This document shows, in pieces, positions 41,091 to 53,595 of a DNA stretch of 64,000 nt (its first letter is position 1; every line of letters begins with the position of its first letter). The stretch is taken from NCBI GenBank assembly GCA_948567375.1, contig OX419759.1, positions 62,163,493-62,227,492 on the forward strand, in the 5' to 3' direction. The notes under the pieces were generated by a model. It made no database searches. It saw nothing but the letters and a program-made list of their open reading frames with translations, and was not told where the DNA came from. The position numbers and the translations under genes were made by a program. The DNA is from Lunularia cruciata. Taxonomy: Eukaryota > Streptophyta > Marchantiopsida > Lunulariales > Lunulariaceae.

Positions 41091-44000
41091 ATAATCTTTT
41101 ATTTCTTATGTTGGATTTCTTGAGTTGGATTTGAACTTATATGATATCACATATACTTCTGATTAACAAGTGTGATATGTGACAGGATGAGGAGGAATGC
41201 ACTAGAGGTAAGGCAGATTCTATACATTCTATACATCAATTCATGGAAGCAAGTGGGAGCAATCACTAGATTAGAGAGGAAACTAGGTTATCAATGGTAG
41301 AGACTTGCCTTGCGTTGAACCATACAATGGGTGGATGTTTGTAGGAGACCTTTGAATATTAATAAAGTGATATGAAAGTTTATTGGGAAGAGATATTATT
41401 TTTTGTAAATGGGTTTTCTTGCTTCATTATCTCAATCTCTACAAGGGTTTGCTTGCTTCATTATCTCAATTTCCACAAGGGTTTGCTTGTTGAATGTGGG
41501 TCTGCTTAATGTGATTTCTCACTCTTAGACTTGGTACTTTTGCCCAACCAACATGGCCCTTTCATAAGACCTTGCACTTTAGGCAAGCCTCCAAATGCTA
41601 CCTTTTCATCTTGCCCTTGTTTGAGTAAGAAAGAATTGGGACCTCATCTAGTAGAAGGTTCTCATATGATCCCTCTCTTGGTAATCATTGAAGATGGTAT
41701 CTTGTACATCAATGAACCCATCCATATGAGCCAACTCCAAGGTTCTTCTAAGATGGTAACCTCACATGCTGGCTTGATGCATGATGTACATGAAAGTGGT
41801 ATTTTTTATCCCCTACCAAAAGGGTTAAACACATTGTCTTCTTTGATGTTGTGTCAACCCAAGTGATTGTACAACTAGGCTAAAGTTTTGTAGTACACCA
41901 TTGCTTGGAAGACTACAAGATCTTGAGTAGTATATCACTAGCTCTAGCAATTTTCCAACATATCTATGGTCTCTTGCACTCCTAGAGGGTGGAGTCATAC
42001 TTTCGACCAACAATGTGGCTTCTTCTTATAGGAGAAATGGTGTATTCTACTTGAGTGTGGTACCTCCAAGTTCAATCTATCCTTCAATCTTTATTTTATA
42101 CCTTTGAGAAGGGAGTCCAATGGTGTGGGAAGCTTCATCAACTCTATATTGGCACACATAGCAATAAGGAGTGCAAGACCTTGAAAGTTGAGGAATAACC
42201 AACATAGTAAGATGTTGGTTGGTATCATTACCCCATCATGGTCTTGGAATTGAATAGATATAGGAAGGATTTTGTCATGCCTTAGAACATAACAAAAGTC
42301 CTCATGCATTACTATAGCTAATACACACATGAATTTCTTTTTTGGATTCCTAGTCCATATGGTAAGATATGAGAAGTCCCTTCACTATGGGCTTGCTTGA
42401 CTCGGGTACATACATGCAACATAAGGACAATCAGGCCCATTGGAGTCATACTCCTCATTGTTGAGGTCTATGTCTTACTTCTTGGCATAATATTTGAGCA
42501 TACAAGAGCTTAATACCTCTTATGCTATGGAATACTTGAAGATGTAGCTTCTAGAGGTTTATACCCATTTCCCTAAATGAGAAAATGTGGTAAGAATCCG
42601 CCCCCCCCCCCCAACTATTCAAACACAATCTTAAGGTCTTGTACCAAAATATTAATTTGTACATTCTACACTCTGGGATCACTACTGATGGTGGCATTAT
42701 GACCCTATAGTCTTACATCTTGATGAATTCTAGCAATCTCTTGTCGGTCACTTGGGATACCTTGATGTATTCTAGTCCCAAACATACATGTGGTTTCAAG
42801 ACCAACCCTCAATTTACCAATTTTGGGCAATCCACTAGATACCTCAAGGTGAAGTAAATGAGGCATATTGTTATGTAGGTTAACTTTTTGGGAATCTCAA
42901 GTTAGATATCCCTTGAAATATTGCTTCTATTAATATTCATCTAGTCCTCCAAAGTTCCCAAAGATTGATCATGTATGCCCATAGCATGGATAATTTCTCC
43001 AGACCAAATCACCTACTAGGATACATGTTGGTTTATTGTTGCTCTTGTAATGAGGAGGGCAAGGTCAAAACATTAGAGTTGTTCTACCAAGGTGCAGATT
43101 AGCATTTCCTACTATAGTCACCTTGAAGTTGCAAATACCTCCTTCTACATGTCTTGCATCAAGGTTAGTTGGGGAAGGAAGGTGTACTAGGCTGATTGTT
43201 CTTTATCTACTTGAAAAACATGCTTTGGCTGCTTCTTCAACTTGATTGACATTGATAAGTCTTGGTGCCCAAAATTTCATGAAAAATGGGAGTGTAGTAA
43301 CCATGATAACATTATAGCTAGACCAATGACTCAAAGGAACTACTACTTGTAACCAATCTTGGAAGTTGTGTGGATCTTGTGGGACTTTTTTGATGAGCTT
43401 TGGTGGTGGCACCACTTCTTGTTCAAGTGCCCATATTTCCATCATCTCCCAAGCATAGCTTTCTAACCCTCTTATGATTTGCTTCTACGGGGTAATTATA
43501 ACCTTCTTTACGGGCTCTCAAGGCTCCAAGGCCTACAAGGCAGTCATGAAGTATAGGAATTCAATCTTTAAGGCAATTGTACTCTTTGCACAAAACTTAA
43601 CTAGCTCCACTACTTCTTGGGGCAATTCACCTAATGTCCCAAAGTTCAATATATGTTGGATCCCACCTCCATATCTATTCTTGCTAGTTGGAGACTTGAA
43701 GCCCTTGGGTCATTTCATGCTTCTAGAATCAACTCCCTTTTGTGATGCAATTTTCCAAGGATAGGAGGACTTCCAAGAAAAACACAAGAGAAACACAAGA
43801 GAAACATAAGGCTTTATCCCTCAATACTTTGATGCCCCAAAGGAATACCTTGTTTTTTTATATAACAAAGAGGATCCACTCAAAGAGAGCTCCACTCTTG
43901 GATCATATACATGGACTGGTGACATATCAGCAAGCTTCACCCTTGGATTTTCTGCATGGATTGGTGACATGTCAATCCTTGTCATATTTGGTTGGTCAAA

Positions 44001-44399
44001 CAAGTTTGGCTATAGGGAATCTTTAAGGAATCTTCATGTAGGAAGCTCAAAATAGCATGGGTGATGTACCATTGGGAATCTTTTGATGAGAAGGACAAGG
44101 GCGGGAGAAGGCAATACATTTTTCTCCAAAGGAAGGAGTCTTTCATTTTTTGAGGTCTAATTCATCCATTTAGGCCTCCAAAATTGCTCCAAAATTGAAT
44201 CTAAAGTTTTCAAGGTGTTTTCAACCTTTACCTACTAGTGGAAGTATTCTTTTGGTGAAACCTCTATCTGATCTACTTAGATCATCATATATAAAATCCT
44301 TCTAGATACTACCAAGATAATTTCCACCTTTAGATAATATGTCTAGCTAATGGTATATAGACACAACGTCCTTGTTGCAAAGCTATTGGTGAAAAGATT
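41091..44399. other. Non-coding interval
   Basis: About 3.3 kb without a gene I can name. A 111-codon plus frame at 41531-41866 lacks an ATG start and any motif; minus frames at 42091-42330 and 43203-43445 and a plus frame at 43474-43764 are also unrecognised. A run of 12 C occurs at 42601-42612. Composition resembles decayed transposon DNA. Confidence 0.45.
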
Positions 44400-45235
44400 G
44401 CACTAACACCGATGGATAGGTCAAGTTAGCTCCTAGCTCTCTTGTTGCCTCATACAATGGGTACCCTTTCCAATGTATGAGATATTCCACATGTGGATGG
44501 TAGGTATCATCGATGCATTTTTGGAGAGTGTGCTTGAATTAATATTCCTCTGTGCCATCAATGAGTGTTGGACAAGGTCTAACTTTATGTATGGAAGGAA
44601 CATGGGATGGTTGGGATGCATATCTACATAGTAAGGAAACATGGAAGACTAGATGGATCTTTGTGTGTGGTAGTAGCTTGAGGTGATATGCTACTATGCT
44701 AATTCAATGATAGATGGGAAAAGGCTCAATAAAATAAGGTCTGAGCTTACAAGGGCCAACTAATGCAAGGTTGGTTGTGGATAGCCAGACTTGATCTCCA
44801 TGGGCCTATAATATGCATCTACATATTATTTCTATCAATTTTAGGTGATCTGTAGTGTGTACTTGGTGTTCTCTACACCTTGTGGATTCTATAAAAAAAA
44901 AGTGTTGACCACCCCAAACCTAGGGGTTTTGTGACTTCTAAGTCCATGATGCACTACCATAATAGCCATTAGAAACTCATCTTGAGTGAGAGACATGCCA
45001 ACTCATAGCTTTGGAGCTTCACCTTAAAGGAGCAAGAAAGGTGAGACACCTTACTTCCATTGGTAGAATTTGCCTACCACAATTCAATGAATGCATTTGC
45101 ACAAGTCATACTATTCTTCCTCATGTATAGAGAGTACACTTCCACACCTTCAAGCTTGGTAAAGATATGCCTAATAGCTACATAAAAACCCCAACTCCAT
45201 TATACTCCTCCAAGTGCTAACACTCCAAGACTCAA
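44400..45235 (-). pseudogene. Second-lineage chromovirus integrase C-terminus and chromodomain
   Basis: Minus-strand translation shows FIEL, FYQWK, GVSPFLLL, then VWLSTTNLALVGPCKLRPYFIEPFP, VAYHLKLLPHTKIHLVFHVS and a chromodomain (TEEY-FKHTLQKC, HVEYLIHWKGYPLYEAT). It is clearly different from the chromodomain at 10590-10740, so a second chromovirus lineage is present. Many stops; no LTR recognised to its left. Confidence 0.75.
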
Positions 45236-45793
45236 GACATTACTTACTAGAGAACTCAAAGAGAGAGAGAGATAGTTGCAAATGAAAGGATGATGAATAC
45301 CTCATCACCCCAAGTTTATATACTTGTGAAATAGTTATGCACCAAAGTTTCTTATTACCAAACTTGATTTTGATTTTTGAGTCAATTGATATAGTTGTAA
45401 TTGTTGCCATGATGAGAGGTTCAAGAAGTGTCTTCAAATCAAGTCGTTGTAATTGGCATCGTGAATGACATGGAACTTATTGGGTTTGTACTCCAGTTTG
45501 ATATCAAACCACTATAGTTGTTCCTCCCATTGATGATATCAACTCTTCATGTGCTCCAAATGTAATATTTACAACAAAGGTTTGTGATCGGTTTGCATGA
45601 TTACTTGTTATACCAAAAGATAATGCCTTTATATGTTGGTAGAATATACCATTGTAATTTGTTCTTGATCTTGAGCAGAGAAATTCATTTTTGTGGTGTT
45701 TAGTCAATGAGTCACAAAGGCAATGAGATGTAACCAATTTGGAAATTTCTACTACAATAGAGCTCCAATGGAAAAGTTAAAAGCATCAAAATG
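45236..45793 (-). pseudogene. Chromovirus RNase H fragment
   Basis: Matches the RNase H to integrase-linker part of the complete chromovirus, from KTLLEPLIMATITTISIDSK (compare KSLPLITMAISTVSVDSK) to a FDA-NF-IGA segment at its right edge. It stops at about 45793, directly fused to the opposite-strand acidic/coiled-coil ORF. Confidence 0.75.
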
Positions 45794-47040
45794 AAAGAGG
45801 AGAGCTCGGATGAGGAAACCTTGAAAGTACAAAGATCACGACTTTGGAGTAAGGTGCAAGAAGAATTTGTGTTGCCTAAAGAGGAAGATGAAGGCCAATC
45901 CGATGACAAGAAATGTGACGGATTAGAGTATTTGTAAAACGGCGTGTGTCCGCTGTTAGTGTTTTTATAGTAGAAGAAAGTAGAGATGGTGAGTGCCAAT
46001 CTTGATGTACGCAATGAGTTGGCAGTAGTAAAGAAGTGGAGTGTGGAAACTTTGTTGTTAAGAAGTAAGCTAATGAGAGTAGAGATGGAAGCCAAAGAAC
46101 TTCGGGTTGAGAAGGTCCTTTGGAGTAAGAAGTTTGAAGTAATGAGGGAAGATTTAGTAAAGCGTAGCAAGGAGGCCAAGGAGATGAAAACATTGGTTGT
46201 AGTGCTAGAGGGAGAAATTGTTGATACCAAAGTAGAGTTAATACACTTGAAGGCAAGTACAACAATAATGAAGCAGGAGTTGGAAAGTCTCAAGAAGAAG
46301 GTGGCTAAGGAAGATCAAATCTGGCAGCAAGGGTTAGCCAAGCGCGATAGAGAAGAAGATTGATTGCGAGGATTGGTGCAGGTGGTAGAGGAGCAAAATA
46401 CTATAAATTGAAAGGAGAAGGAGGCAATGAAGGGTGAATTCAAGGACGTGCTCTAGATATATTGCAACAAATTGGAGGAAGAAAGAAAGAAGGAGAAGCT
46501 TGAGATTGCAAGAGAAGCTGATGAGCTAATTAGGGTGGTAAATGAAATCAAGGCAATGCTAAGCACGGAGGTTGAAGGTAAACTGGAAGAAGCCAGATTG
46601 TACAAGTTGAAATTGTTGGTGCATGAAACATGCAAGAGAAAGGCAAATGACACGGAGTTGACCAATTTGCTAATTCATCTATGAGAACACATAGATAGAA
46701 AGATGTTAGAGGTAGGAGACAATGTGTCTCTCAAGTTGGATCTTTTTAGGATAGAGTTAGACAAACTTCATAGTGAGGTACAAGAAGTAAGAAGACCCAA
46801 AGTTGTAGAAGTGGGAGTACAAGTGTCTTTAGATGAGTTACCTGAGACAGCATAAAGGAATGGGTCTTCAGATAATGATGTAGATGGTGTAGATAAGAGT
46901 GCAATTGTAGTTTTTAGTGAAGACATTGTAGAAATAAAAGAGTTAGGAGTAGAATAAGATAGACCCAAAGATGGGGAAATTCTTGAGGGAACATCGGGTT
47001 TGGAAGCCAAAGTTGAGGTTGACATTGGATCGGAGTAATA
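45788..47040 (+). pseudogene. Acidic/coiled-coil repeat-family ORF, copy 2
   Basis: Starts MKEESSDEETLK, continues through an acidic patch to LEYL, stop, then VCPLLV. Open pieces at 45986-46363 and 46472-46684 form a long coiled coil (KVELIHLKAS, KQELESLKKK, EIKAMLSTEVEGKLEEARLYKLKLLVHETC), ending EAKVEVDIGSDE. At least seven in-frame stops (TAA, TAG, TGA). It parallels copy 1 at 1353-2459 but lacks most of the upstream 174-1250 segment. It does not obviously encode an enzyme. Confidence 0.65.
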
Positions 47041-47813
47041 ATAGTTTTGAGATTTGAAGAGGTAGATATGAAGAGGTGCATTGTCAATTTGAATATGCAG
47101 GTAGCAAAAGTTGTTGTAGAATGGTATAGTTGTTAATAAAAGGTGGCATTTGCAGTATGTTGTTGTTCAGTATTTATCATTTCAAAGAATAGATAAAGCA
47201 AAGTGTTGATTTTAGTGCTTGTCACTTGAGCTTGATTCTGAGTATCAATGTTGTGTTTGTGTTTGTGAGTGTGTGGAGAATTCTGAAGTGCAAGTTAGTG
47301 TGTTTGTTGGATGTTGGATTCTGCAGCCTTGATCTTCATTCTTTGTGTTTGATCCTAAGTGAAGTGCAATTGGAGCAATGCCTTGATAGATTTGAAAGGA
47401 ATTGTAGTGTTGGTAGTATTTTGCAGTCATGAGTGCAACATAGTGTTTGATGTGGAGCAATTTTGGGTGAGGAAGTTGTGCCTTCAGTAGAGGGATGGAA
47501 CACAATTCTAAGGCAAAGTCGTTTTGTAGTGAAATGCCATTTTTGGAAGAGACCAAATCATCACAATCAAGATTGTTTGGAAAGATGTGATGGATTTGTG
47601 ATTAAGTGTGACATTTTTGTGTGAGAAGACTGCAAGTTTATGCTTGTTACTCTCTTTTGGGTGTAGTTTCTACTTGAGAGATTAAAGAAGAACCCAAGAA
47701 GAACTAATTTGGTTACTTTGCTTTGTATTTGGAATGTTCTAAATAGTATCTCTGTGGGAACAAAATTTACTTACTTGATTACCACACAAGTGATATTTGT
47801 CAGGTTGTCACAA
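47041..47813 (+). repeat. Conserved 3' region of the coiled-coil family, copy 2
   Basis: Collinear with 2460-3250, sharing TGAAGAGGTGCATTGTCA, GAAGTTGTGCCTTCAGT and GTGATATTTG, and ending in the same GGTTGTCACA. It may be an LTR. Confidence 0.55.
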
Positions 47814-50636
47814 TATGAAGTTGAATCTGAAACTAAGTGTCCAATAAATATGAATGTCTACATTGAGAGAACAACAAGAAGAGAAGGCTTGTAAAAAAAC
47901 CTTATGACATGAAGAAGAAGAACATCAAAAGAGCCAATTCATCAATGAAGAATCTAAGAAGGAAGCATTGGATCTGCACCTTCTTCACAAATTTCAAGAA
48001 GCCTTGAAAGACCTCAAAAAAAAATGTGATTTCTTTTGTTTAGCAAGGCTATTTTTCATCCCCAAATCCCAAGAAGAAGAAAGACGTAAGTGAGGAGACA
48101 TATTCATTGTGATTTAATGGCAACGTGGGGTGAGAGAGTGTTGGGTCCTTTGGACCTTACCCCGCAAGGCTAGTACCATCCTAGCCAATGAGATGATCCT
48201 ACTTCACCATGCCCTCTAGGTAATGGGTAGGTACCGACTTCCTCCTAAGCTATCAAGGGAGCCGGTTCCATAAAAGAATTCATTTGTGAAAAGACAATAC
48301 AAAATTTAAGGAAGAAGAGTGTCAATATATCTTAGACACAATTCCTCAACTAGCTCAAAGGGATCTCAAAGAGCACACCAAAGATATTGATCCACTTTTG
48401 CCAACTTGGGTTGCAGTTGACATACCCACATAAGAACAACATGTTGATGAAGACCCAACTTTGAACTTGGTAAATTGGAACCCTTGGTCTGAACCAAATG
48501 CCCAATCATCAACTAGTACCTTAGGTCCATCATGTTCTACACTACTGCAACCTATTCCTCAAAGTTACAGAATGATGTCATTACTCGTCACCCAACACGC
48601 ATACCAAAAGTACAGGACAACAGAACAAGATGAAGATCCTGATGAATTCATCAAAGAATGTGAAGTCATTTCCTTTGCCAATAAGGAACATGATTCTACC
48701 AATTGGCTATGGATTTTCCCAAGTTTGCTGCAAAAGAAAGCAAGGCCAACTGGACAATTGGATAGACTTGCAAGACAACTTCCTAGAACAATTCCAGGAA
48801 GTTGACTATGATACAAGTGTATTCATGGCAATCAATGATTTGGACCAAAGAAAGAAGGAGAAGTTAAGAGACTACTTTGAGCAGTTCATGGCCTTATTGA
48901 ATTGAGTGCCAAAGCAATCCGGTATGGTGGGTTCCTCTGATGCCCAAGCCATCACCTGGTTCCTTGGTGGGTTGTCACTAGATGTTTGAATCTTTGCCAG
49001 GGAGAAGAAGATCACTTCCTTGGACAAGGTATACAAACATGTTGCCAGGTACAAGGTGGCCCACTTTCATTCTTCCGATAGCCATAGAAATCAAGAGAAG
49101 AAAGGAAAGAAGCCCAAACAAAGAGCTTCTTGCAATACCTTCTCTTCTTCAAAAGAATCCTCCATGTCCTCTAGTTCTTCTTTGGAATCCAAAGTAGATT
49201 CAAAGTCAAGAAGAATTTGACATTGAGGAGGAAAGAGCATTGATAACCTTGGCTAAAGTTGTAGATAAGATAGACACTAAGCTAGAGACTCTTATTAAAG
49301 AGCTTGTGGATTTAAGATCCAAATGATTGGGGCAAAGGATCAAAGAAAACCTCCTTTAGTTTGAAGACCAAATGTATGGTGCACTACATGTGGCAAGTCA
49401 GGCCATGCAAACATGGAGTATTTGACCCAAACTACAAATCTAGTGCAGCAAATTGATTGGGTTCCAAGATGGGACCAAAACGAGGAAGATGAGGTAGTGT
49501 ACCTAACCCAAGAGGTATAGCCTCAAGTGAGCACATGGTACCAAGGTCCAAGGTATGGACCCCAAGAGTATAACAACAATGCTCCTCCATAAAGACCACC
49601 AATGGGCAGCCAAAATAGGCCTGAAAATGTTGCACTAGAGGCATGTTACAATTGTGGCTCTATGGGCCATGAGCTCTAAATTGTCTTGAGCCAAGGCATC
49701 AGATTGGGTATGTTCCATTATGTGGAAATTGTAAAGGTTTGGGCCATGCTGAGAATCAGTACCCTTAACCACCTAACCTAAAGCCTTCAGTATGTACAAA
49801 CTCCCATTGAGCATGTTGCACTCCAATCTAAAGGAGGTGCCATGGTAAAACTGCATAACTCTTGAGGAAGAAAGGCCTCAAGAAGATAGTCCGACTACAG
49901 AAGGAGAATGGCTGGATCTTGAAGTGTTGCAAGTTGAAACACTCTCGGGGAAGAAGAAGCATGACCCCAAAGAAGTGAGTACTACATCTTCATCTTCAAG
50001 AAAGGCAAAGCATCTACATCCGAAAGCAATCTTATCTGCTAAGGAGGAGAAAATTTTGGCAAAAGCCAAAGCCAAAGCCTTGCAAAAGAAAATCCACTAG
50101 GTAGTACAAAGAACTCAAGAGATGAGTTTGGAGGAGGATATGAAGGTGAAGCCTCCAATTTTTCTGGTTGATATCCGATTTGAAGTCAAGGATCTGATTC
50201 AAGCCAAGGTGGGTAAACTCAAAGAACCTTGGGTCAAGACCACTAGTACTCCGGTCACCATTCTAAAACAACCTAAAGTCAGGTTGGAATGGGGAGAGAC
50301 TTCTAACTCAAAGTCAAAGGTGAAGAAGGTGAAGTTTGGAAGAGTACCACAATACATTATTGTGGTAGACTTAGCATCTATGCATGCCAATGCGACATTT
50401 AAGAAACTGTGGGAGGACAACAAGTTGTATAAAAACAACTGAGTTTGGCCCTCAAGAAAGTAAGGGCAATGACCAAGAAGGAATTGCAAGCCATCTATCA
50501 TACTGAGCAAGAAGATTTAGGATCTCCCAACGTAGATGCAGAGATCACAAGTTGCATGATAATATTGGTACCCATTGATTTAGGTTCAGATCTGAATGTC
50601 ATGGGCCGCACATCAATTTGGGTATCATACATTTGA
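47814..50636 (+). pseudogene. OTA-type gypsy element: gag and protease
   Basis: Plus-strand gag starts by about 48310 (FKEEECQYILDTIPQLAQRDL) and includes a capsid segment (LQDNFLEQFQEVDYDTSVFMAINDLDQRKKEKLRDYF in two frames). Up to three zinc knuckles follow: CTTCGKSGHANMEY (last Cys lost) near 49385, CYNCGSMGHEL near 49645 and CGNCKGLGHAENQY near 49720. A linker ORF at 50122-50442 precedes the protease, whose active site reads VPIDLGSDLNVM near 50570. Stops and shifts are frequent. Confidence 0.75.
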
Positions 50637-51188
50637 ACCTACACCCCAAATTCTGAAGTTTGTGGATCAAACCAAGAGATGACCTTTGGGCATATTGTCT
50701 AATATCATAACAATCATCAAAGAATTACCCTTAAAATTAAATCACATCATGTTGAGACAAGTGACAAAGACTGGTTATCCACTATTGATTGGAAGACCCT
50801 AGTTGTACAATGCTCAAAATGTTGAAGATTGGCACCAATAGAAGTTGAGGTTTAAGGATATCTTGTTCAAAGACCAAAAGCTGGTGATGGTAAGTTGGAC
50901 AAAGTTCCACACCTTGGGAAATTTCTTTTGTCAAAAGATGAAGATGAATCCAGAGATTCATCATCTTTGTCTTCCAAAGACTCGGATGAAGAAGTCCAAG
51001 CCAATTATTTGGAATGTTACAAGATAGAGGTCCAAGACAAAGATCCATATGACATTACCTTGGGTGAAAATGATTTGGAGGAAGGGGGTTTAAACCCTAG
51101 ACAACTTGGGTTGAGTTGAGTCAATCATGTTGAAGGAGTCATCAACCCTGATGACTATCAAGATATTGTCTTATCCAAAGGTAAAATT

Positions 51189-52192
51189 TTGAAAATTTCA
51201 AAGATAGTCACTTTAGATGAGCTTGCAAGATATAATGCCTTGCTCATTAAATACCAAGATGTATTTGCTTGGTCTATTGATCAAATGCCAAGAGTTCCCA
51301 AAAAATTGGGAAACATTAGATTGATCTTGTTGATGGTGCAATTCCGATTCATTAAAGACATATCACTTGAACCCAAAGTACTCCTTCTTGGTGAAAGATG
51401 AGATCAACAAGTACTTGGGGGATAGGATAATTTTTCTAGTCTTGAGCAATGAATGGGTTTCTCCCATTGTTATTGTTCCAAAGAAGAAGACGAGGAAGAT
51501 TTGCCAAGATTTCCAAAACTTGAATGCAATTACAAGAAAGGATCATCATCCTTTGCCCTTTATAGATACTATTTTGGACCAAGTAGTTGGTCATCCTTGC
51601 TACACTTTTCTTGATGGATTTTCAGGATATAATCAAGTATGTATTTGAGAAGAAGTACCACATTCACTACTGATTGGTGCACTCTTTGCATACAATCAAA
51701 TGCCCTTCAAGTTGTGTAATGCTCCCGCTACTCTCCAATGGATGATGAATGCAATTTTTAAAGCTTTTTTGTGAAAGTCTTCATTGATGACTTTTGTGTG
51801 TTTGGTCAAAGAGAAGTACATTTGGATTACCTTTGCCAAAATTTTGAAAGGTGTGATTTTGCAAACTTGTCATTGCACCCAAAGAAATGCTTCTTTGCAA
51901 TAAAAAAAGGAATTCTTTTGGGGCATTGGGTCTCAAGCCAAGGTATTGAAGTTGATATCAAGAAGATGAAAGTGATCTTAGCTTTGGGGTCCCCTAAAAA
52001 CATTTGGGAGCTGAGAGCCTTCTTGGGACATAGAAGATACTACATGCTTTGTATCAAGTTATGTGGTGTTGGCTGCACCATTAACAAAGCTTTGGAAGAA
52101 GTCCAAAGACTTTTTGTGGAAAGTAGAACAAGAAGAAGATTTCTAGGTGTTGAAGACGAAACTGGTTGAAGCACCAGTTATTGCAAATAGAT
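51189..52192 (+). pseudogene. OTA-type gypsy reverse transcriptase
   Basis: Contains FAWSIDQMPRVP, then WVSPIVIVPKKKTRKICQDFQNLNAITRKDHHPLPFIDTILDQV in one frame, FLDGFSGYNQV, MPFKLCNAPATLQ and the catalytic VFIDDFCVFG. The FLDG(F/Y)SGYNQ and CNAPAT wording is typical of the Tat/Athila (OTA) side of gypsy rather than chromoviruses. It breaks off after LVEAPVIANR at about 52192, where reverse-strand copia sequence begins. Confidence 0.85.
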
Positions 52193-52219
52193 AATCTCAA
52201 GGTCCTCTTTGAGATTATC
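52190..52219. repeat. 11-bp inverted repeat at the copia junction
   Basis: GATAATCTCAA, loop GGTCCTCT, TTGAGATTATC. It overlaps the exact breakpoint between the gypsy RT and the inserted copia fragment. Confidence 0.75.
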
Positions 52220-53590
52220 AACCTGGTTTCTAAGAGAGTTGCTTAGAGTATTAACTCTTTGGGTGATGGGAGAGGACTTGGTGGATGGAGCAAAAGAACT
52301 AGGTAGAAGCCCTTATGGATGAGAACTGCTAGGCTCACATGAAGTAGATGTAATCTCAAGCGGATCAAATTCAAATAGTAGGTTTGTATGACTAACTTCA
52401 AAGAGAGAGAGTTTTGAAATGGAGAATGTAGACTAGAAATGAGTGGTAATAAATCATCTTGGAAGGATTGGGATGGGAAGGGAGCAGTGTAAGGGGGGAG
52501 GAAAAAAATTTCTGAGTATCATGAGGGGTAACAATTGGAATTAGAAGAGGTGATCTGGCCGTGTGGGAGTTGTGGATGATAACGGTGATGATTGATAAGG
52601 ATTAGCATGTTGAGTTGGTGAAGCCATTGTAGGTTAACCAACCTGACAGGCAGGTCTTGGGATAGATAATAATTGGGAACCTGGAGGTGCAGCAAGATGA
52701 ATATATAGAGGAATAGCTGAATGGAGTAATGTCAGATCTTGTGACTGAATATCTAATCAGATGGGGGACGTGATGGTGGTTTAGGCATGACACTAGGGAT
52801 ATTTGTTAATAATTCCTCTTCTAGAAAGACTACGTCCCATGAGGTAAATACAAAACCATTATGGCAGCACTGTAGCTTATAGCCTTTTACTCTTGTGTTG
52901 TAACCTAAAAAATGACATTCTTAAGACATGGGATCTAACTTGGATCAAATTTTGATAATGATTTGAGCAAAAACCTTGTAGCTAAAAATTTGCAAGGGAG
53001 ATAAGTCTAGTTTTTGTTTATGCCAAAATTCAAAAGGAGTTGTGAATCAAGGGTTAGCTTTAGTTGGGCATCTATTTTGTGAATATGTAGCACAAGTAAC
53101 CACCTTGCCCCAATAGGGTTTACCTAACCCAAACTCATGGAGCATGCACCATGCTATATCATAGAGGCTATGGTTTTTGCACTCAACAACACCATCTTAC
53201 TATAGGGTATATTAATGAGTGAGTTGTTGTTCACACCATTTGATCCTAGACCTAAGTATTCTCCTCCTTGATCAGATTGTAAATTTTTTAATTTTCCCCC
53301 ATCTATCTTTCTATGAAGGTAACAAACCAAATAAAAGCAGCCAAGCAATCCGACTTTCATTTTAGTAGCTAAAGATATGTATACTTGGAATATTTGTTGA
53401 TAAAAGTGACATAGTATTCATATCTAATAAAAGTCAAAGGAGATATATGTCCATTGAGGTTAATATGCATAAGTTCTAAGGGCTTGTTTCTCTAAACTAG
53501 TACAAGAAAATTTAGGTTTTATGTGCTTTCCATGCAAGCAAGTTGTTGTGAGCTTCAAATTGGTATGCCTCATTTCATGTGTACATGGAC
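52193..53590 (-). pseudogene. Ty1/copia integrase fragment inserted in the gypsy element
   Basis: Minus-strand translation shows integrase core wording KLKNLQSDQGGEYLG near 53290, TPYS-like INIPYSK, then the C-terminal KFDP, GYNTRVKGYKL and FTSWDVVFLEEEL segment near 52830-52960, followed by the Pro/His/Ser-rich spacer usual between copia integrase and reverse transcriptase. Both the start of gag and the RT are absent, so it is an internal fragment in reverse orientation. Confidence 0.75.
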
Positions 53591-53595
53591 ACTTG

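Noticed and set aside
42601-42612. Poly-C run as a regulatory quadruplex-type signal
   Set aside because: A single 12-base homopolymer without further C tracts; could be slippage or a sequencing artefact.
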